Below are positions 34,093 through 43,924 of a DNA stretch of 64,000 nucleotides, one piece after another. The stretch covers positions 62,001 to 126,000 of the forward strand of contig NZ_WMJZ01000013.1 in assembly GCF_009711095.1 (NCBI RefSeq). Reading direction: 5' to 3'. The stretch comes from Intestinirhabdus alba (GTDB lineage Bacteria > Pseudomonadota > Gammaproteobacteria > Enterobacterales > Enterobacteriaceae). The translations under genes and the position numbers were made by a program. Under the pieces are notes generated by a model. That model did no database searches. It worked only from the letters and a program-made list of their open reading frames with translations, and was not told where the DNA came from. Each line of letters opens with the position of its first letter. Positions within the stretch are counted from its first letter, which is position 1.

Positions 34093-34752
34093 TTAGTCGC
34101 GGCTGGCGAAGCCCAGAATGCTCAGCAGGCTGACGAAGATGTTGTACAGCGAGACATACAGGCTAACGGTGGCACGAATGTAGTTGGTTTCACCGCCACG
34201 GATGATATTGCTGGTTTCAAACAGGATCGCCCCGGAAGAAATCAGGATAAACACGGCGCTAATCGCCAGATGCAGGGCCGGAAGCTGCAGGAAGATGTTA
34301 GCCACCATCCCGATCAGCACCACCACGATCCCCGCCATCAGCATACCGCCGAGGAAGGACATATCTTTGCGCGTGGTCAGAACGTAAGCCGAGCAGCAGA
34401 AGAAGACCAGCGCTGTACCGCCCAGCGCCATGCCGATGACGTCGCCCATGCCTGCGGACAGGTAGGCGTTAAGAATAGGCCCCAGAATGTAACCAAGGAA
34501 GCCGGTAAAGGCGAACGCGGACAAAATTCCGGCCGGCGAGTTAGCTGTTTTATAGGTCAGGAACATCAGGCCATACATGCCGACCAGAGTCAGGATCAGG
34601 CCCGGCGACGGCAGCATCAGTACGGTGCTGGCGGTAGCGGTAATCGCAGAAAACGCCAGCGTCAGGCTCAGCAGGAAGTAGGTATTGCGCAGCACTTTAT
34701 GGGTGCTGAGCAGCGATGTGCGGTTATGCGATGAACTAACAATACGATCCAT
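34093..34752 (-). CDS. yccA: FtsH modulator YccA (Bax inhibitor-1 family)
   Basis: Inner-membrane protein with seven hydrophobic segments. In E. coli it is a substrate of FtsH and limits FtsH action on jammed SecY. It has 219 residues, as in E. coli, with the N-terminal segment [20 protein letters not shown] that starts degradation. It is transcribed alone. Confidence 0.95.
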   Translation of the reverse strand: MDRIVSSSHNRTSLLSTHKVLRNTYFLLSLTLAFSAITATASTVLMLPSPGLILTLVGMYGLMFLTYKTANSPAGILSAFAFTGFLGYILGPILNAYLSAGMGDVIGMALGGTALVFFCCSAYVLTTRKDMSFLGGMLMAGIVVVLIGMVANIFLQLPALHLAISAVFILISSGAILFETSNIIRGGETNYIRATVSLYVSLYNIFVSLLSILGFASRD

Positions 34753-35220
34753 GAGTCACTCTCTTATGACAGATGTAATTAAGGACAGAGGATAATGTAA
34801 TCCGCTGCGGCACCCCAGCGGTTTTACCCATCTTTACGCAGTTGATTTTGCAGGGCTTTAGCGTTTTATTTTCGTCATCCTGCCGTGTCGGAAAAAAACG
34901 CTGCCCTTGCGATAAACTGGCATTATCCGCGACCTGTAACGGGAGGGTTTTGCCATAGTGAAACTGGTGAACAACCGCCAAAACTGAGTTGCACACCGGA
35001 TGCCTGACAGGGGGCGCGTAGCGACTCCACCGCGTCGCTTGTGCTTAAATCTCAGCCGGAAGGTCTGGCGGCCCATCCTCTGATGAAGCGATAAGGGCCG
35101 GGTTAATCCACAGGGTAGGCTTCTCCCTTCCCGGATGTCGATAAAATAGTCAAATCACCGATGGTTCGGGCAATTAACTATTTTTTTGTCTGTTTTTCAG
35201 GCGAATAAACATATTCGGGC
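34753..35220. other. yccA-serT intergenic region
   Basis: No gene is supported. The first part should hold the yccA promoter and leader (for example TACATTATC on the minus strand near 34795). A hairpin-like CCGCTG...CAGCGG lies at 34802-34821. The remainder shows nothing I recognise. Confidence 0.45.
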
Positions 35221-35249
35221 TTTACATGGCGCATCGGGATGTTTATAGT
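35221..35249 (+). promoter_or_regulatory. serT promoter
   Basis: TTTACA (35221-35226) and TATAGT (35244-35249) are 17 bases apart and are followed by a GCGCCTC discriminator, typical of stringently controlled stable-RNA promoters. Confidence 0.85.
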
Positions 35250-35261
35250 GCGCCTCATTCC

Positions 35262-35349
35262 GGAAGTGTGGCCGAGCGGTTGAAGGCACCGGTCTTGAAA
35301 ACCGGCGACCCGAAAGGGTTCCAGAGTTCGAATCTCTGCGCTTCCGCCA
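35262..35349 (+). tRNA. serT: tRNA-Ser (anticodon UGA)
   Basis: An 88-nucleotide class II tRNA starting GGAAGTGTGGCCGAGCGG and ending CGCTTCCGCCA with encoded CCA. The anticodon TGA is at 35296-35298 in the loop CTTGAAA. The long variable arm CGACCCGAAAGGGTT and the T-loop GTTCGAATC are present. It matches E. coli serT and marks the left edge of the accessory block. No copy of its 3' end was noticed elsewhere in the window. Confidence 0.98.
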
Positions 35350-35354
35350 GATAC

Positions 35355-35390
35355 AAACCTCAGATAACGTTGTTATCTGAGGTTTTTTTT
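35355..35390 (+). terminator. serT terminator
   Basis: A 14-bp stem AAACCTCAGATAAC / GTTATCTGAGGTTT with a 3-base loop runs into eight T. Confidence 0.92.
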
Positions 35391-36601
<1,211 letters not shown>

Positions 36602-36617
36602 GTTATCGCCTGCTTCA

Positions 36618-36660
36618 GGCTGCCCGGCCGGTTTATGGCCCGGGCAGCCGCTTGCCTTTT
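36618..36660 (+). terminator. terminator after the SDR gene
   Basis: A 10-bp stem GGCTGCCCGG / CCGGGCAGCC is followed by CTTGCCTTTT. Confidence 0.7.
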
Positions 36661-36710
36661 CCCCTCCGCTCTGCTGTCCGATCTGCGCAGGTTTATCGCC
36701 AGGCGGTCCC

Positions 36711-36744
36711 TTGCACTCTGTTTTGTAAATGATTATTATTTTCA
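36711..36744 (+). promoter_or_regulatory. promoter with Fur box ahead of the VibH-like gene
   Basis: TTGCAC (36711-36716) and TATTAT (36734-36739) are 17 bases apart. TGATTATTATTTTCA (36730-36744) matches the 7-1-7 Fur motif TGATAATNATTATCA at 12 of 14 positions and covers the -10 element, so iron repression is expected. The leader to the gene at 37013 is then long, about 265 bases, and has no recognised gene. Confidence 0.75.
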
Positions 36745-37012
36745 TTGTTGCCGTAACGATAACGGCTATCCGCCAGGGGCTTCAGCGCCTGACGGCGCTG
36801 CGTGGCTGGCTCCTTCTGTATCGTTTGTGGCCTCTTCGCTGAGGAGGTGAGCGAAAAATAGCATAGCGCGCAGCCCCGGCCCGGTGGTCAAAATAACAAT
36901 ATCCTTCTCTCTTTTAATCTGAGCCTGTCGTCACGTTATCTGCAGTTCGGGAAGCCGCCGCGCTGAAGAGCGCCGCCGCAGTTTCGCAGGCTAGATTAAA
37001 AAGGTAGGGAAA

Positions 37013-38326
37013 ATGACAGAAACCATTCAGGACGGCCGCTGGTCGCCGCTTACGCCGGCGCAATTTGATTTCTGGGAAGAGTTTATATTTCACCCATATC
37101 AGCCGGTTTCAACCGTCGCCCACCGCATTACCCTGCGGGGGGCCGTCAATGAAGCGGCGCTGGCGGCGGCGCTGCGCCAGGTTATTGAAGAAACAGACGT
37201 TTTCTCCATTCAGTTTCACCGGGCCGATCGCCATGCGGATCCCGTTCAGCGCTGCGATCCGGCACATGTCCCGCCGCTGCGGACAATCGATCTGCGACAG
37301 CGCGCATCGGCGCAGGCCGTCGCCGACGCGATGATGCAGGGCGATATTGACGGCCAGCTCAACCTGCTGCGCCAGCCGCTGGCCGCCGTCTGGCTAATCT
37401 GCCTGGCCGCCGATCGCTACATTATCTATATCCGGGCGCACCATATTATCGTGGATGGCTTCGGCATGGCGCTGATTGAACACCGCTGCGCCGAGCTGTA
37501 CCGGGCCGCCTGCGGGCAGGCCGCTCCCGGCCAGCCTTTTGGCTCCTTTTCGGCGTTTCTGCACGAGGAGCGGCAGTATGCCCAGGGAGAGAAAATGTGT
37601 CGCGATCGCGCATACTGGCATCACCTCCTGGCGGGCGCGCCGCCGCTGCCCGTATTACGCAAGGGAGGGGAAGATTACGGGGCGGCAGGCCTGCACGGCG
37701 AGGCGCAGCTCTCTCCCCCGTTCAGCAGTGGCCTGATGGCGCTGGCGGAGCGCAGCGATGTGGGCTGGCCCGACGCGCTGCTGGCTTTGTCTGCTGCGTG
37801 GATGGCTCTGCGGCTGCCGGAGGCGCTCCGCGGTGATGTTCTGCCGGTCTGGGTGCCGGTGATGAATCGTCGCGGCGCGGTGGCGGCCAACACGCCCGCG
37901 CTGGCGGTAAATATTCTGCCGCTGTTTATCCGCTTTAAAAAACGGGAGCCGGTGGTTGAGTATGTTCAGCGGCTGGCGAAATCGCTCCACGACCTGCGGC
38001 TGCACGGCCGGTATCGCGTTGAAACGCTGGCCGCCGAGCGGGGAATCGGCAAGGGGATGCGCTATTTCTTCTCGCCGCTGATTAACGTGCTGCCCTTCGA
38101 TCCGCCGGTTTTTTTCGGCTGCGAGGCGGAGCGGGAAGTGCTGGCCAGCGGGCCGGGCGACGGCTTTAACATCACCTGGCGCGGACGCGCGGACGGCAGC
38201 CAGCTGCATGTCGATATCGATGCGCAGGCGGGGATGGGCGGTGACATGACGCCCGATGAGGAGGTGCAGAGCCTTATCGATTATTTATGCACGGCATCCT
38301 CGCCGGGCGCTACGCTTCATCTGTAA
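37013..38326 (+). CDS. stand-alone NRPS condensation enzyme, VibH-like
   Basis: A 437-residue protein made of a single condensation domain. It begins SPLTPAQFDFWEEFIF, the C1 motif region, and carries the catalytic motif HHIIVDG at residues 143-149. There is no adenylation, carrier or other domain. VibH of vibriobactin synthesis has this architecture and a length near 440 residues; it joins carrier-bound 2,3-dihydroxybenzoate to a free amine. I infer the same step here, with an unknown di- or polyamine. An EntF-type C domain is the next nearest relative. RBS AGGGAAA is close to the ATG. The gene is under a Fur-box promoter and convergent with the Cy-Cy-A synthetase gene. Confidence 0.85.
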   Translation: MTETIQDGRWSPLTPAQFDFWEEFIFHPYQPVSTVAHRITLRGAVNEAALAAALRQVIEETDVFSIQFHRADRHADPVQRCDPAHVPPLRTIDLRQRASAQAVADAMMQGDIDGQLNLLRQPLAAVWLICLAADRYIIYIRAHHIIVDGFGMALIEHRCAELYRAACGQAAPGQPFGSFSAFLHEERQYAQGEKMCRDRAYWHHLLAGAPPLPVLRKGGEDYGAAGLHGEAQLSPPFSSGLMALAERSDVGWPDALLALSAAWMALRLPEALRGDVLPVWVPVMNRRGAVAANTPALAVNILPLFIRFKKREPVVEYVQRLAKSLHDLRLHGRYRVETLAAERGIGKGMRYFFSPLINVLPFDPPVFFGCEAEREVLASGPGDGFNITWRGRADGSQLHVDIDAQAGMGGDMTPDEEVQSLIDYLCTASSPGATLHL

Positions 38327-38334
38327 TGCAAGAA

Positions 38335-38367
38335 CGCCGCCGGATGCCGGTAAATCGACCGGCGGCG
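38335..38367. terminator. hairpin between convergent NRPS genes
   Basis: CGCCGCCGG / CCGGCGGCG is a 9-bp stem with a 15-base loop between the two convergent stops. There is no U-tract. It may end both messages with Rho. Confidence 0.45.
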
Positions 38368-38374
38368 CGATGGG

Positions 38375-41300
38375 TCAGGGGAGCAGCGCGCAGACGTCCC
38401 GGACGTTTTTGCACTTCATCAGCTCGGCTCCCGACAGCTGCAGGCCCAGTTCGGCGTGAAGCCTCTCCCGGACGGCGTTCAGATGGCTGAGCTTCAGCCC
38501 CATGGCGGTAAACGGCACCTCGTCGTTCCATTCCGGGCGCGGCGTCAGGCCGATTGCCGTGCAGTAGATCGCCAGAATTTTCCGCTGAGGCGATGCCCTC
38601 TCTGCCGGGACACCGGGTGCAGCAGACGGGGTTCCGTGAAGCCCGGCCAGCTCTGCGCGCAGGGTGTGGCGATCGATCTTGCCATTGGCCGACAGCGGGA
38701 AGCGCTCTCTGGTAATAAAGCGGGCGGGTATATGGGTACAGGGCAAATAGCGCTGCGCGAAGGCGCGCAGCTCCGCGACGGTGGGCTGCCTGTCGTCGGC
38801 AGCCAGCCAGACCGCGCCCAGCTCGGTTTCCTGCCCGCCGCCCGGCGCGTAATCCACCACTACCACGTCCCGGATGGCTTCGTGCTGGCGCAGGGCCTCT
38901 TCAATTTCCGGCAGCGAAACGCGCACGCCGCGAATTTTCACATAGCCACCGATACGGCCTGCAAAAAGTATTGCGCCATCCTCCCGGTAACAGCCAATGT
39001 CGCCGGTGCGGAAGCTGCGTATCGTCGAGCCCTGCGGGGTGACCACCTCGACGAAATCGTGCTGCACCAGCTCGCCGTCCTCGACATAGCCGCAGGCCAG
39101 GTTTACCCCGGCGGTATAGATGCGTCCGGGCACGCCGCGGGGGCAGTGCTCGCCGCCGTCGTGGCAGATAAAGTAGCAGTTGCCCGCCAGCGGTCGCCCG
39201 TACGGGATGTGCGTCACGTCGCTGGCGGACACCTCATGCCAGATGCTCCAGATGGTGGTTTCCGTTGGGCCGCCAAGTGAAATCAGCCGCCGGGTGGGCG
39301 AGGCGGCGCGCAGCCGTTGGATAACCGACGGCTTGATATAGTCACCTCCCTGCGCAATCAGGCGCAGGGAGGCGAGCTGCTCCGGCGAGGCGCAGTCGAG
39401 CAGCATTTTAAGAATCGCCGGTACGGAGCACCACAGGGTAACGCGGTGCTGGGCCACCAGCCTGCTCCAGCTGATGGCGTCCTTTTCCTGATGTTCCGCC
39501 GGCAGCACCAGCGTTGCGCCGACGCAGAGCGGGGCGAACAGATCAAAAACCGACATATCGTGGTGCAGCGGGGTGACGGAGAGAAAGACGTCGCTATCGC
39601 TCACCGCCCAGCTGGCAAGGGTCTGACCGAGCACGTTGGCCGTCGCCCGGTTGTGCAGCGCCACGCACTTGGGCTTGCCCGTCGTCCCGGAGGTATAGAG
39701 ATAGTAGGCGGGGCTTTGGTCGTCGCTCTTTCCGGTAAAGGCGGGGGGGATCGGGTTCTCCGTCTCCAGCGACTGCGGCGTAACGGCACCGGGAACGTTC
39801 GTCGCCTCGCGGCAGATGGTCAGATTGGGCCGACAGTTTTCCAGCAGATACTGTGTACGCCGGGCCGGAGAGTTAATGTCCACCGGCACCCGTATCAGCC
39901 CGAGCAGGGCGCAGGCGATTGATATCACTACGTGCTCCGGGCAGCGTGGCAGATAAATAGCCACCACGCTACCCGGCGTCAGGCCGCGCGCCAGCAGCCC
40001 GTTCGCCACGCTGGCCACCCGCTCGCCCAGCTGTGTCCAGCTCCAGCGCATTTCGCCGCAGATTAGCGCCGTGCCGTTTCGGGGCGCGGAGAACAGATTA
40101 CGGGCGATATGGCCGAGAAAATCATACTCAACGGCCGCCGACAGCGGGCTGTTCGCTTGGTAATGGGCGTAAGCGAGCGCGTCTCTTACCGGTGCCATCA
40201 GGGTTTCTTTCTCCACGATAAGCGCCATGCGGCGGCGTATGGCGTCGAGCATCTCGCGGATCTGCTCCGGTGCCAGCGCCTGCTCAACGAAGTCGGCGGT
40301 CAGCAGCAGATTGCGCCCGGCATCGCATATCAGCCGGATATCCAGCGCCACCTGCGGGGTTTGCGTCAGCCCCTCTTCCTGCCGCAGCGGTGAACCGGCG
40401 GGGAGCGTCTCCCAGGCCATGCCGTTAGTCAGAATAACCGGCAGCGCCGGCCCGCGTGATTCGCGCGAGGTCAGCTGGCGCGCCAGATCGACTCCGGACC
40501 ACTCCGTATGCTGCAGCCCGCCGAGAATCGCCTCCTGCAGGCGGTGGGCGCTTTCGGGCAGCGCGTCACCGCGCCGGTAGCGGACGGCGATAAAGGTCGA
40601 CCGGTTGGCGGGCTGCTGCGCCGGGTCGGGAAGAATAACGGGCACCCCCACCAGCAGGGTTTCGTCTTCTGTCCAGAGCGCCAGGGTATCCAGCACGATG
40701 GTCGACAGCACGCTGTTGGCGAACAATCCCTGCGCCGCGCCAGGGCGGGTCAGGCGCTTCAGCACGTCGGCGTCGAGAAGGCACTCTTCGCGCCGCCAGC
40801 GCGGTGAGACGATCTCCTCCAGAGGCTGTCGCCAGGGTAGCCGGGGCGGCGTTGCCTCCGCCAGCGCGTCTCGCCACCACGCCCTGGCACGCTCGCGCGC
40901 CGGAGTATCGGCGGAGGGCGGCGGGGCGTTGTCCGCAGCCATGCGCCCCAGCGGCCGGTCGTCAAACAGGCGGGCAATCACCCAGGAGATCCCCTGACCG
41001 TCGAGGATCAGCGCATCAAAGCTGGTAAAAATCAGATATTCTTCGCCGCCGGGCAGGGCGATCAGCACGATTCGCCAGGGCGGAGAGGCGGGATCGTGAC
41101 GGTACTGCCGGTAGCGCTGACGCAGCCGGTGGATCTGCTCCTCCGCCGCGTCCGGGGGGCTGTCGCGCAGGTCGTGCTCCTCCAGAGGCGGAGTGATGCT
41201 CTCCAGGACAGACTGCTGCTGGCGTTCCACGTCGATAACGGTACGCAGAGCGGCGAAGTGAGCGATCAGCTCCGCCAGCCGGGCGCGAAAGCGCACCGGA

Positions 41301-42757
41301 TCGAGCGGCCCGCGAAAGCTTCTGAAGTCGTGCATGGCGACGCCGCCGAGGGGCCATTGCTCGCTTCTCCCCAGCAGATAAGCCTGCTGCAGAGGTGTCA
41401 GGGGTTGCGCCATCTTCTCCTCCCTGGTTGGGGTATCAATAGGGGGCTGTCTCCCGGGAGCCAGCCAGCGGGCCACCGGCTGAGTGATGTCGTGAGGAGC
41501 CAGCGCCAGCCTTGCGGCCAGCTCATGAAAGTGTCGGAACATACGCCCGGGCTGCTCCGGCAGAAAGGCGTCGGCGCGAATGTCCCAGTTAATCAGGATT
41601 TCGTCGGCAAGCCACGCCAGCTGGACGTCGAGGGCCACCTGCGGGCCCTGGGACGTCACCCACGCCAGCTTGCCCAGCTGTTGCTCTGCCCGCCTGGAAA
41701 ACAGCGTTTCGCCGGCAATGCCAAACCCGGCGGTAAACACAATCGGTGAATATTGCAGCGTGCCGTGCAGGCGGGAGAGATCGCGCATAACGCTGATGCC
41801 GGAATAGCCCGCGTGGCCGATAAGCTCGTGCAGCTGCGCCATTGTGTGCTCACAGTGCTGCAGTAAAGAGCGTTCAGGGCGCAGCTCGCCGCTGAACAGC
41901 AGCAGATCGGTAAAATCGCCCACCGTCTCCCGGCCGCCGGGCAGATTAGGATCGCGGAAAAATGTGGGCACGTTAATGCGCAGCGATGGCTGGGCCAGCG
42001 CTTTGGTTAGCGTCAGGGTAAATAGCGACAGAAACAGGGCGCTGAGCGTCAGATGATGCCGACGGGCGCAGTCCCGCAGCGCCCGGCTGCTGCGGGCGTT
42101 AAGGCGAACGGCCAATCTGCGGCTCCGGCAGGCATGGCCGGGGCAGGGAAGGCGGGGAGCCGGTGCCAGGGCTGCCAGCCGCGCCTGCCACCAGGCGCGG
42201 TCCCGCTCTCTGGCGGCGGCCAGATGCGGTGCGGCTGCCCGCTGCTCCAGATAGTGAAACCAGGCGACGTCCATAACCGGCGTGATGCGGCGCGGGGGGG
42301 CGGCGTAAAATCGCGCCAGATCCTCCACCACAATGCGGAATGACTGCGCATCGGCGGCGATCATATCGAGATCGATATGCAGGCGGCTGCGGTTATCCGG
42401 AAGCAGCGTCAGGCTGATTTCGCAGGGGCGACCGGTGTCGCGCAGAAGCTGCTGGTTCTCCATTCGCCGCCGCTTTTCCGCCAGCCGCTGCCGGACGACC
42501 CTGGCCGCGGCATTACGCAGGTCGTCAATTTTCGGTGGCGGGCACTCGGCCACCACCCGCTGCTGCCCGTCGTCGGTGAGACGCAGGCGCAGCATGGGGT
42601 GACGGGCGTAGAGGGCGGCGACCGCCTCCCGGAAGCGGGGGAGATCGACGATCCCGCCGTCGAATTCGGCGTATAAATGGGCGGCAACGCCTCCTAATGC
42701 CAGAGGCGATTGTCTGCCGACCCAGGATGCGGCCTGCATTGGCGTTAACGATTTCAT
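38375..42757 (-). CDS. NRPS Cy1-Cy2-A with degenerate carrier-like tail (VibF N-terminal half)
   Basis: A 1460-residue cytoplasmic peptide synthetase. Cy1 (about 1-435) has the cyclisation motif DMIAADAQS (131-139) and VGDFT (279-283). Cy2 (about 450-855) has DALILDGQG (581-589) but no GDFT-like motif. Both keep the late QVALD segment. The adenylation domain (about 880-1370) has YTSGTTGKPK, GGPTETTIW, FRTGDIG and the catalytic lysine in PLSANGK. My reading of its pocket is D1067 M1068 F1071 C1110 A1135 G1137 L1161 I1169, which is not a standard Thr, Ser or Cys code. The last 70 residues look like a carrier domain, but MGLKLSHL (1419-1426) puts leucine where the phosphopantetheine serine belongs. 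Tandem Cy domains before A are the hallmark of VibF, so it should make an oxazoline or thiazoline from a beta-hydroxy or thiol amino acid. Confidence 0.85.
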   Translation of the reverse strand: MKSLTPMQAASWVGRQSPLALGGVAAHLYAEFDGGIVDLPRFREAVAALYARHPMLRLRLTDDGQQRVVAECPPPKIDDLRNAAARVVRQRLAEKRRRMENQQLLRDTGRPCEISLTLLPDNRSRLHIDLDMIAADAQSFRIVVEDLARFYAAPPRRITPVMDVAWFHYLEQRAAAPHLAAARERDRAWWQARLAALAPAPRLPCPGHACRSRRLAVRLNARSSRALRDCARRHHLTLSALFLSLFTLTLTKALAQPSLRINVPTFFRDPNLPGGRETVGDFTDLLLFSGELRPERSLLQHCEHTMAQLHELIGHAGYSGISVMRDLSRLHGTLQYSPIVFTAGFGIAGETLFSRRAEQQLGKLAWVTSQGPQVALDVQLAWLADEILINWDIRADAFLPEQPGRMFRHFHELAARLALAPHDITQPVARWLAPGRQPPIDTPTREEKMAQPLTPLQQAYLLGRSEQWPLGGVAMHDFRSFRGPLDPVRFRARLAELIAHFAALRTVIDVERQQQSVLESITPPLEEHDLRDSPPDAAEEQIHRLRQRYRQYRHDPASPPWRIVLIALPGGEEYLIFTSFDALILDGQGISWVIARLFDDRPLGRMAADNAPPPSADTPARERARAWWRDALAEATPPRLPWRQPLEEIVSPRWRREECLLDADVLKRLTRPGAAQGLFANSVLSTIVLDTLALWTEDETLLVGVPVILPDPAQQPANRSTFIAVRYRRGDALPESAHRLQEAILGGLQHTEWSGVDLARQLTSRESRGPALPVILTNGMAWETLPAGSPLRQEEGLTQTPQVALDIRLICDAGRNLLLTADFVEQALAPEQIREMLDAIRRRMALIVEKETLMAPVRDALAYAHYQANSPLSAAVEYDFLGHIARNLFSAPRNGTALICGEMRWSWTQLGERVASVANGLLARGLTPGSVVAIYLPRCPEHVVISIACALLGLIRVPVDINSPARRTQYLLENCRPNLTICREATNVPGAVTPQSLETENPIPPAFTGKSDDQSPAYYLYTSGTTGKPKCVALHNRATANVLGQTLASWAVSDSDVFLSVTPLHHDMSVFDLFAPLCVGATLVLPAEHQEKDAISWSRLVAQHRVTLWCSVPAILKMLLDCASPEQLASLRLIAQGGDYIKPSVIQRLRAASPTRRLISLGGPTETTIWSIWHEVSASDVTHIPYGRPLAGNCYFICHDGGEHCPRGVPGRIYTAGVNLACGYVEDGELVQHDFVEVVTPQGSTIRSFRTGDIGCYREDGAILFAGRIGGYVKIRGVRVSLPEIEEALRQHEAIRDVVVVDYAPGGGQETELGAVWLAADDRQPTVAELRAFAQRYLPCTHIPARFITRERFPLSANGKIDRHTLRAELAGLHGTPSAAPGVPAERASPQRKILAIYCTAIGLTPRPEWNDEVPFTAMGLKLSHLNAVRERLHAELGLQLSGAELMKCKNVRDVCALLP

Positions 42758-42795
42758 GAGTTATCGCTCCTGATTCAGCCAACGGAAACGCTCTG

Positions 42796-42875
42796 AATAT
42801 ATCGCACAGACATGCTAATGAAAATGATAATTATTCTGATTGATGTTGTCGTTTGATCGCCGGGCTGAATATGCT
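42796..42875. promoter_or_regulatory. divergent Fur-box promoter region
   Basis: Two overlapping Fur 7-1-7 motifs lie at 42825-42839 (TGATAATTATTCTGA, 12 of 14) and 42819-42833 (TGAAAATGATAATTA, 11 of 14). For the minus-strand NRPS gene, -35 TTTTCA (42819-42824) and -10 TATATT (42796-42801) are 17 bases apart. For the plus-strand binding-protein gene, -35 TTGTCG (42846-42851) and -10 TATGCT (42870-42875) are 18 apart. Iron repression of both directions is inferred. Confidence 0.75.
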
Positions 42876-42951
42876 ACGGTACAGCGGATGAATTTGTCGC
42901 CAGAGAAGATCTCCGGCGCGCCGTCGGGTTATGCAAGGGAGCCAGCAGACG

Positions 42952-43923
42952 ATGCGTTTCTATTCGCCAAACCGTTTTATTCTCAGCCTGATAGCCCTGC
43001 TCGTTATTCAGCTCGCCAGCGCGCCGGGCTTTGCCGGGGGCTGGCCAAGAACCTTCCACAATGCGGACGGTACGACCACGCAGATCCCCGCGCCACCTGA
43101 GCGTATTTTATCGACTTCCGTCAGCGTAACCGGCGCGCTGCTGGCAATTGGTGCGCCGGTGGCGGCCAGCGCGACGGCGGTCAACGGCCAGTTTTTCGGG
43201 CAGTGGCAAACGGCGGCGGAGCGGGCAAAGGTCGTTAAGGCCTGGCCTGCCGGCAGCGTTGACCTTGAGCAGGCCTGGGCGCTGGCACCGGATATTATCG
43301 TGGTCTCCATTAACGGCGCAGATTCGGCACGCGCGCATCTGGCCGAACTGCAGGCGATTGCGCCGGTCATTACCGTCGATTACGGCACCATGACCTGGCA
43401 GGCGCTGGCGCGTCGACTGGGCGAGGCGCTGGGGCTGGAAGAACAGGCCGAAGCGCGAATTCGCGGCTTTGACGCGCTGGTGGCGGAAACCCGCCGGCAG
43501 ATCCGCCTGCCGGAAGGGCAGGCGAATATCATCAGCTATAACGGTCCCGGCACGGTGAATCCCATCGCCACCCCGTTCAGCGCCCACGCCCGGCTGCTGA
43601 CCTCGCTGGGTTTTCAGATTGAGGCCCCCGATCCCGCCTGGCAAAGCAACCTGACGCGCTCGGGCGATTTTATCTGGGCGGAGTATGAAAACCTGACCCG
43701 GCTGCGGGCCGGTACGACCTTTCTGCTGAGCGCCGACGAGGGGCGGGTCAGCGAATTTCTGCACGATCGCCTGCTGCAGCGCCTGCCGTCGGTCGAAGGG
43801 CGTCAGGTCTACGGTCTGGGGCCGCACGCCTTTCGGGTGGACTACTACAGCGCATGTGAAATCGTGCAGGCGATCCACCGCCATTTCGCGATGCCAGGCG
43901 ACGGCGAGCGGCAGGAGCGCTGA
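42952..43923 (+). CDS. ferric-siderophore periplasmic binding protein, FepB-like
   Basis: Substrate-binding protein of an iron-siderophore ABC importer, about 323 residues from ATG 42952. A signal peptide (RFILSLIALLVIQLASAPGFA) is followed by GGWPRTFHNADG. PERILSTSVSVTGALLAIGAPVAAS and the C-terminal QVYGLGPHAFRVDYYSA align with FepB. It should carry a ferric catecholate through the periplasm. An ATG seven codons upstream precedes the GGGAG site and is rejected. It is followed one base later by the permease gene, whose GTG start uses an AGGAG inside this gene's end. Confidence 0.9.
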   Translation: MRFYSPNRFILSLIALLVIQLASAPGFAGGWPRTFHNADGTTTQIPAPPERILSTSVSVTGALLAIGAPVAASATAVNGQFFGQWQTAAERAKVVKAWPAGSVDLEQAWALAPDIIVVSINGADSARAHLAELQAIAPVITVDYGTMTWQALARRLGEALGLEEQAEARIRGFDALVAETRRQIRLPEGQANIISYNGPGTVNPIATPFSAHARLLTSLGFQIEAPDPAWQSNLTRSGDFIWAEYENLTRLRAGTTFLLSADEGRVSEFLHDRLLQRLPSVEGRQVYGLGPHAFRVDYYSACEIVQAIHRHFAMPGDGERQER

Positions 43924-43924
43924 A

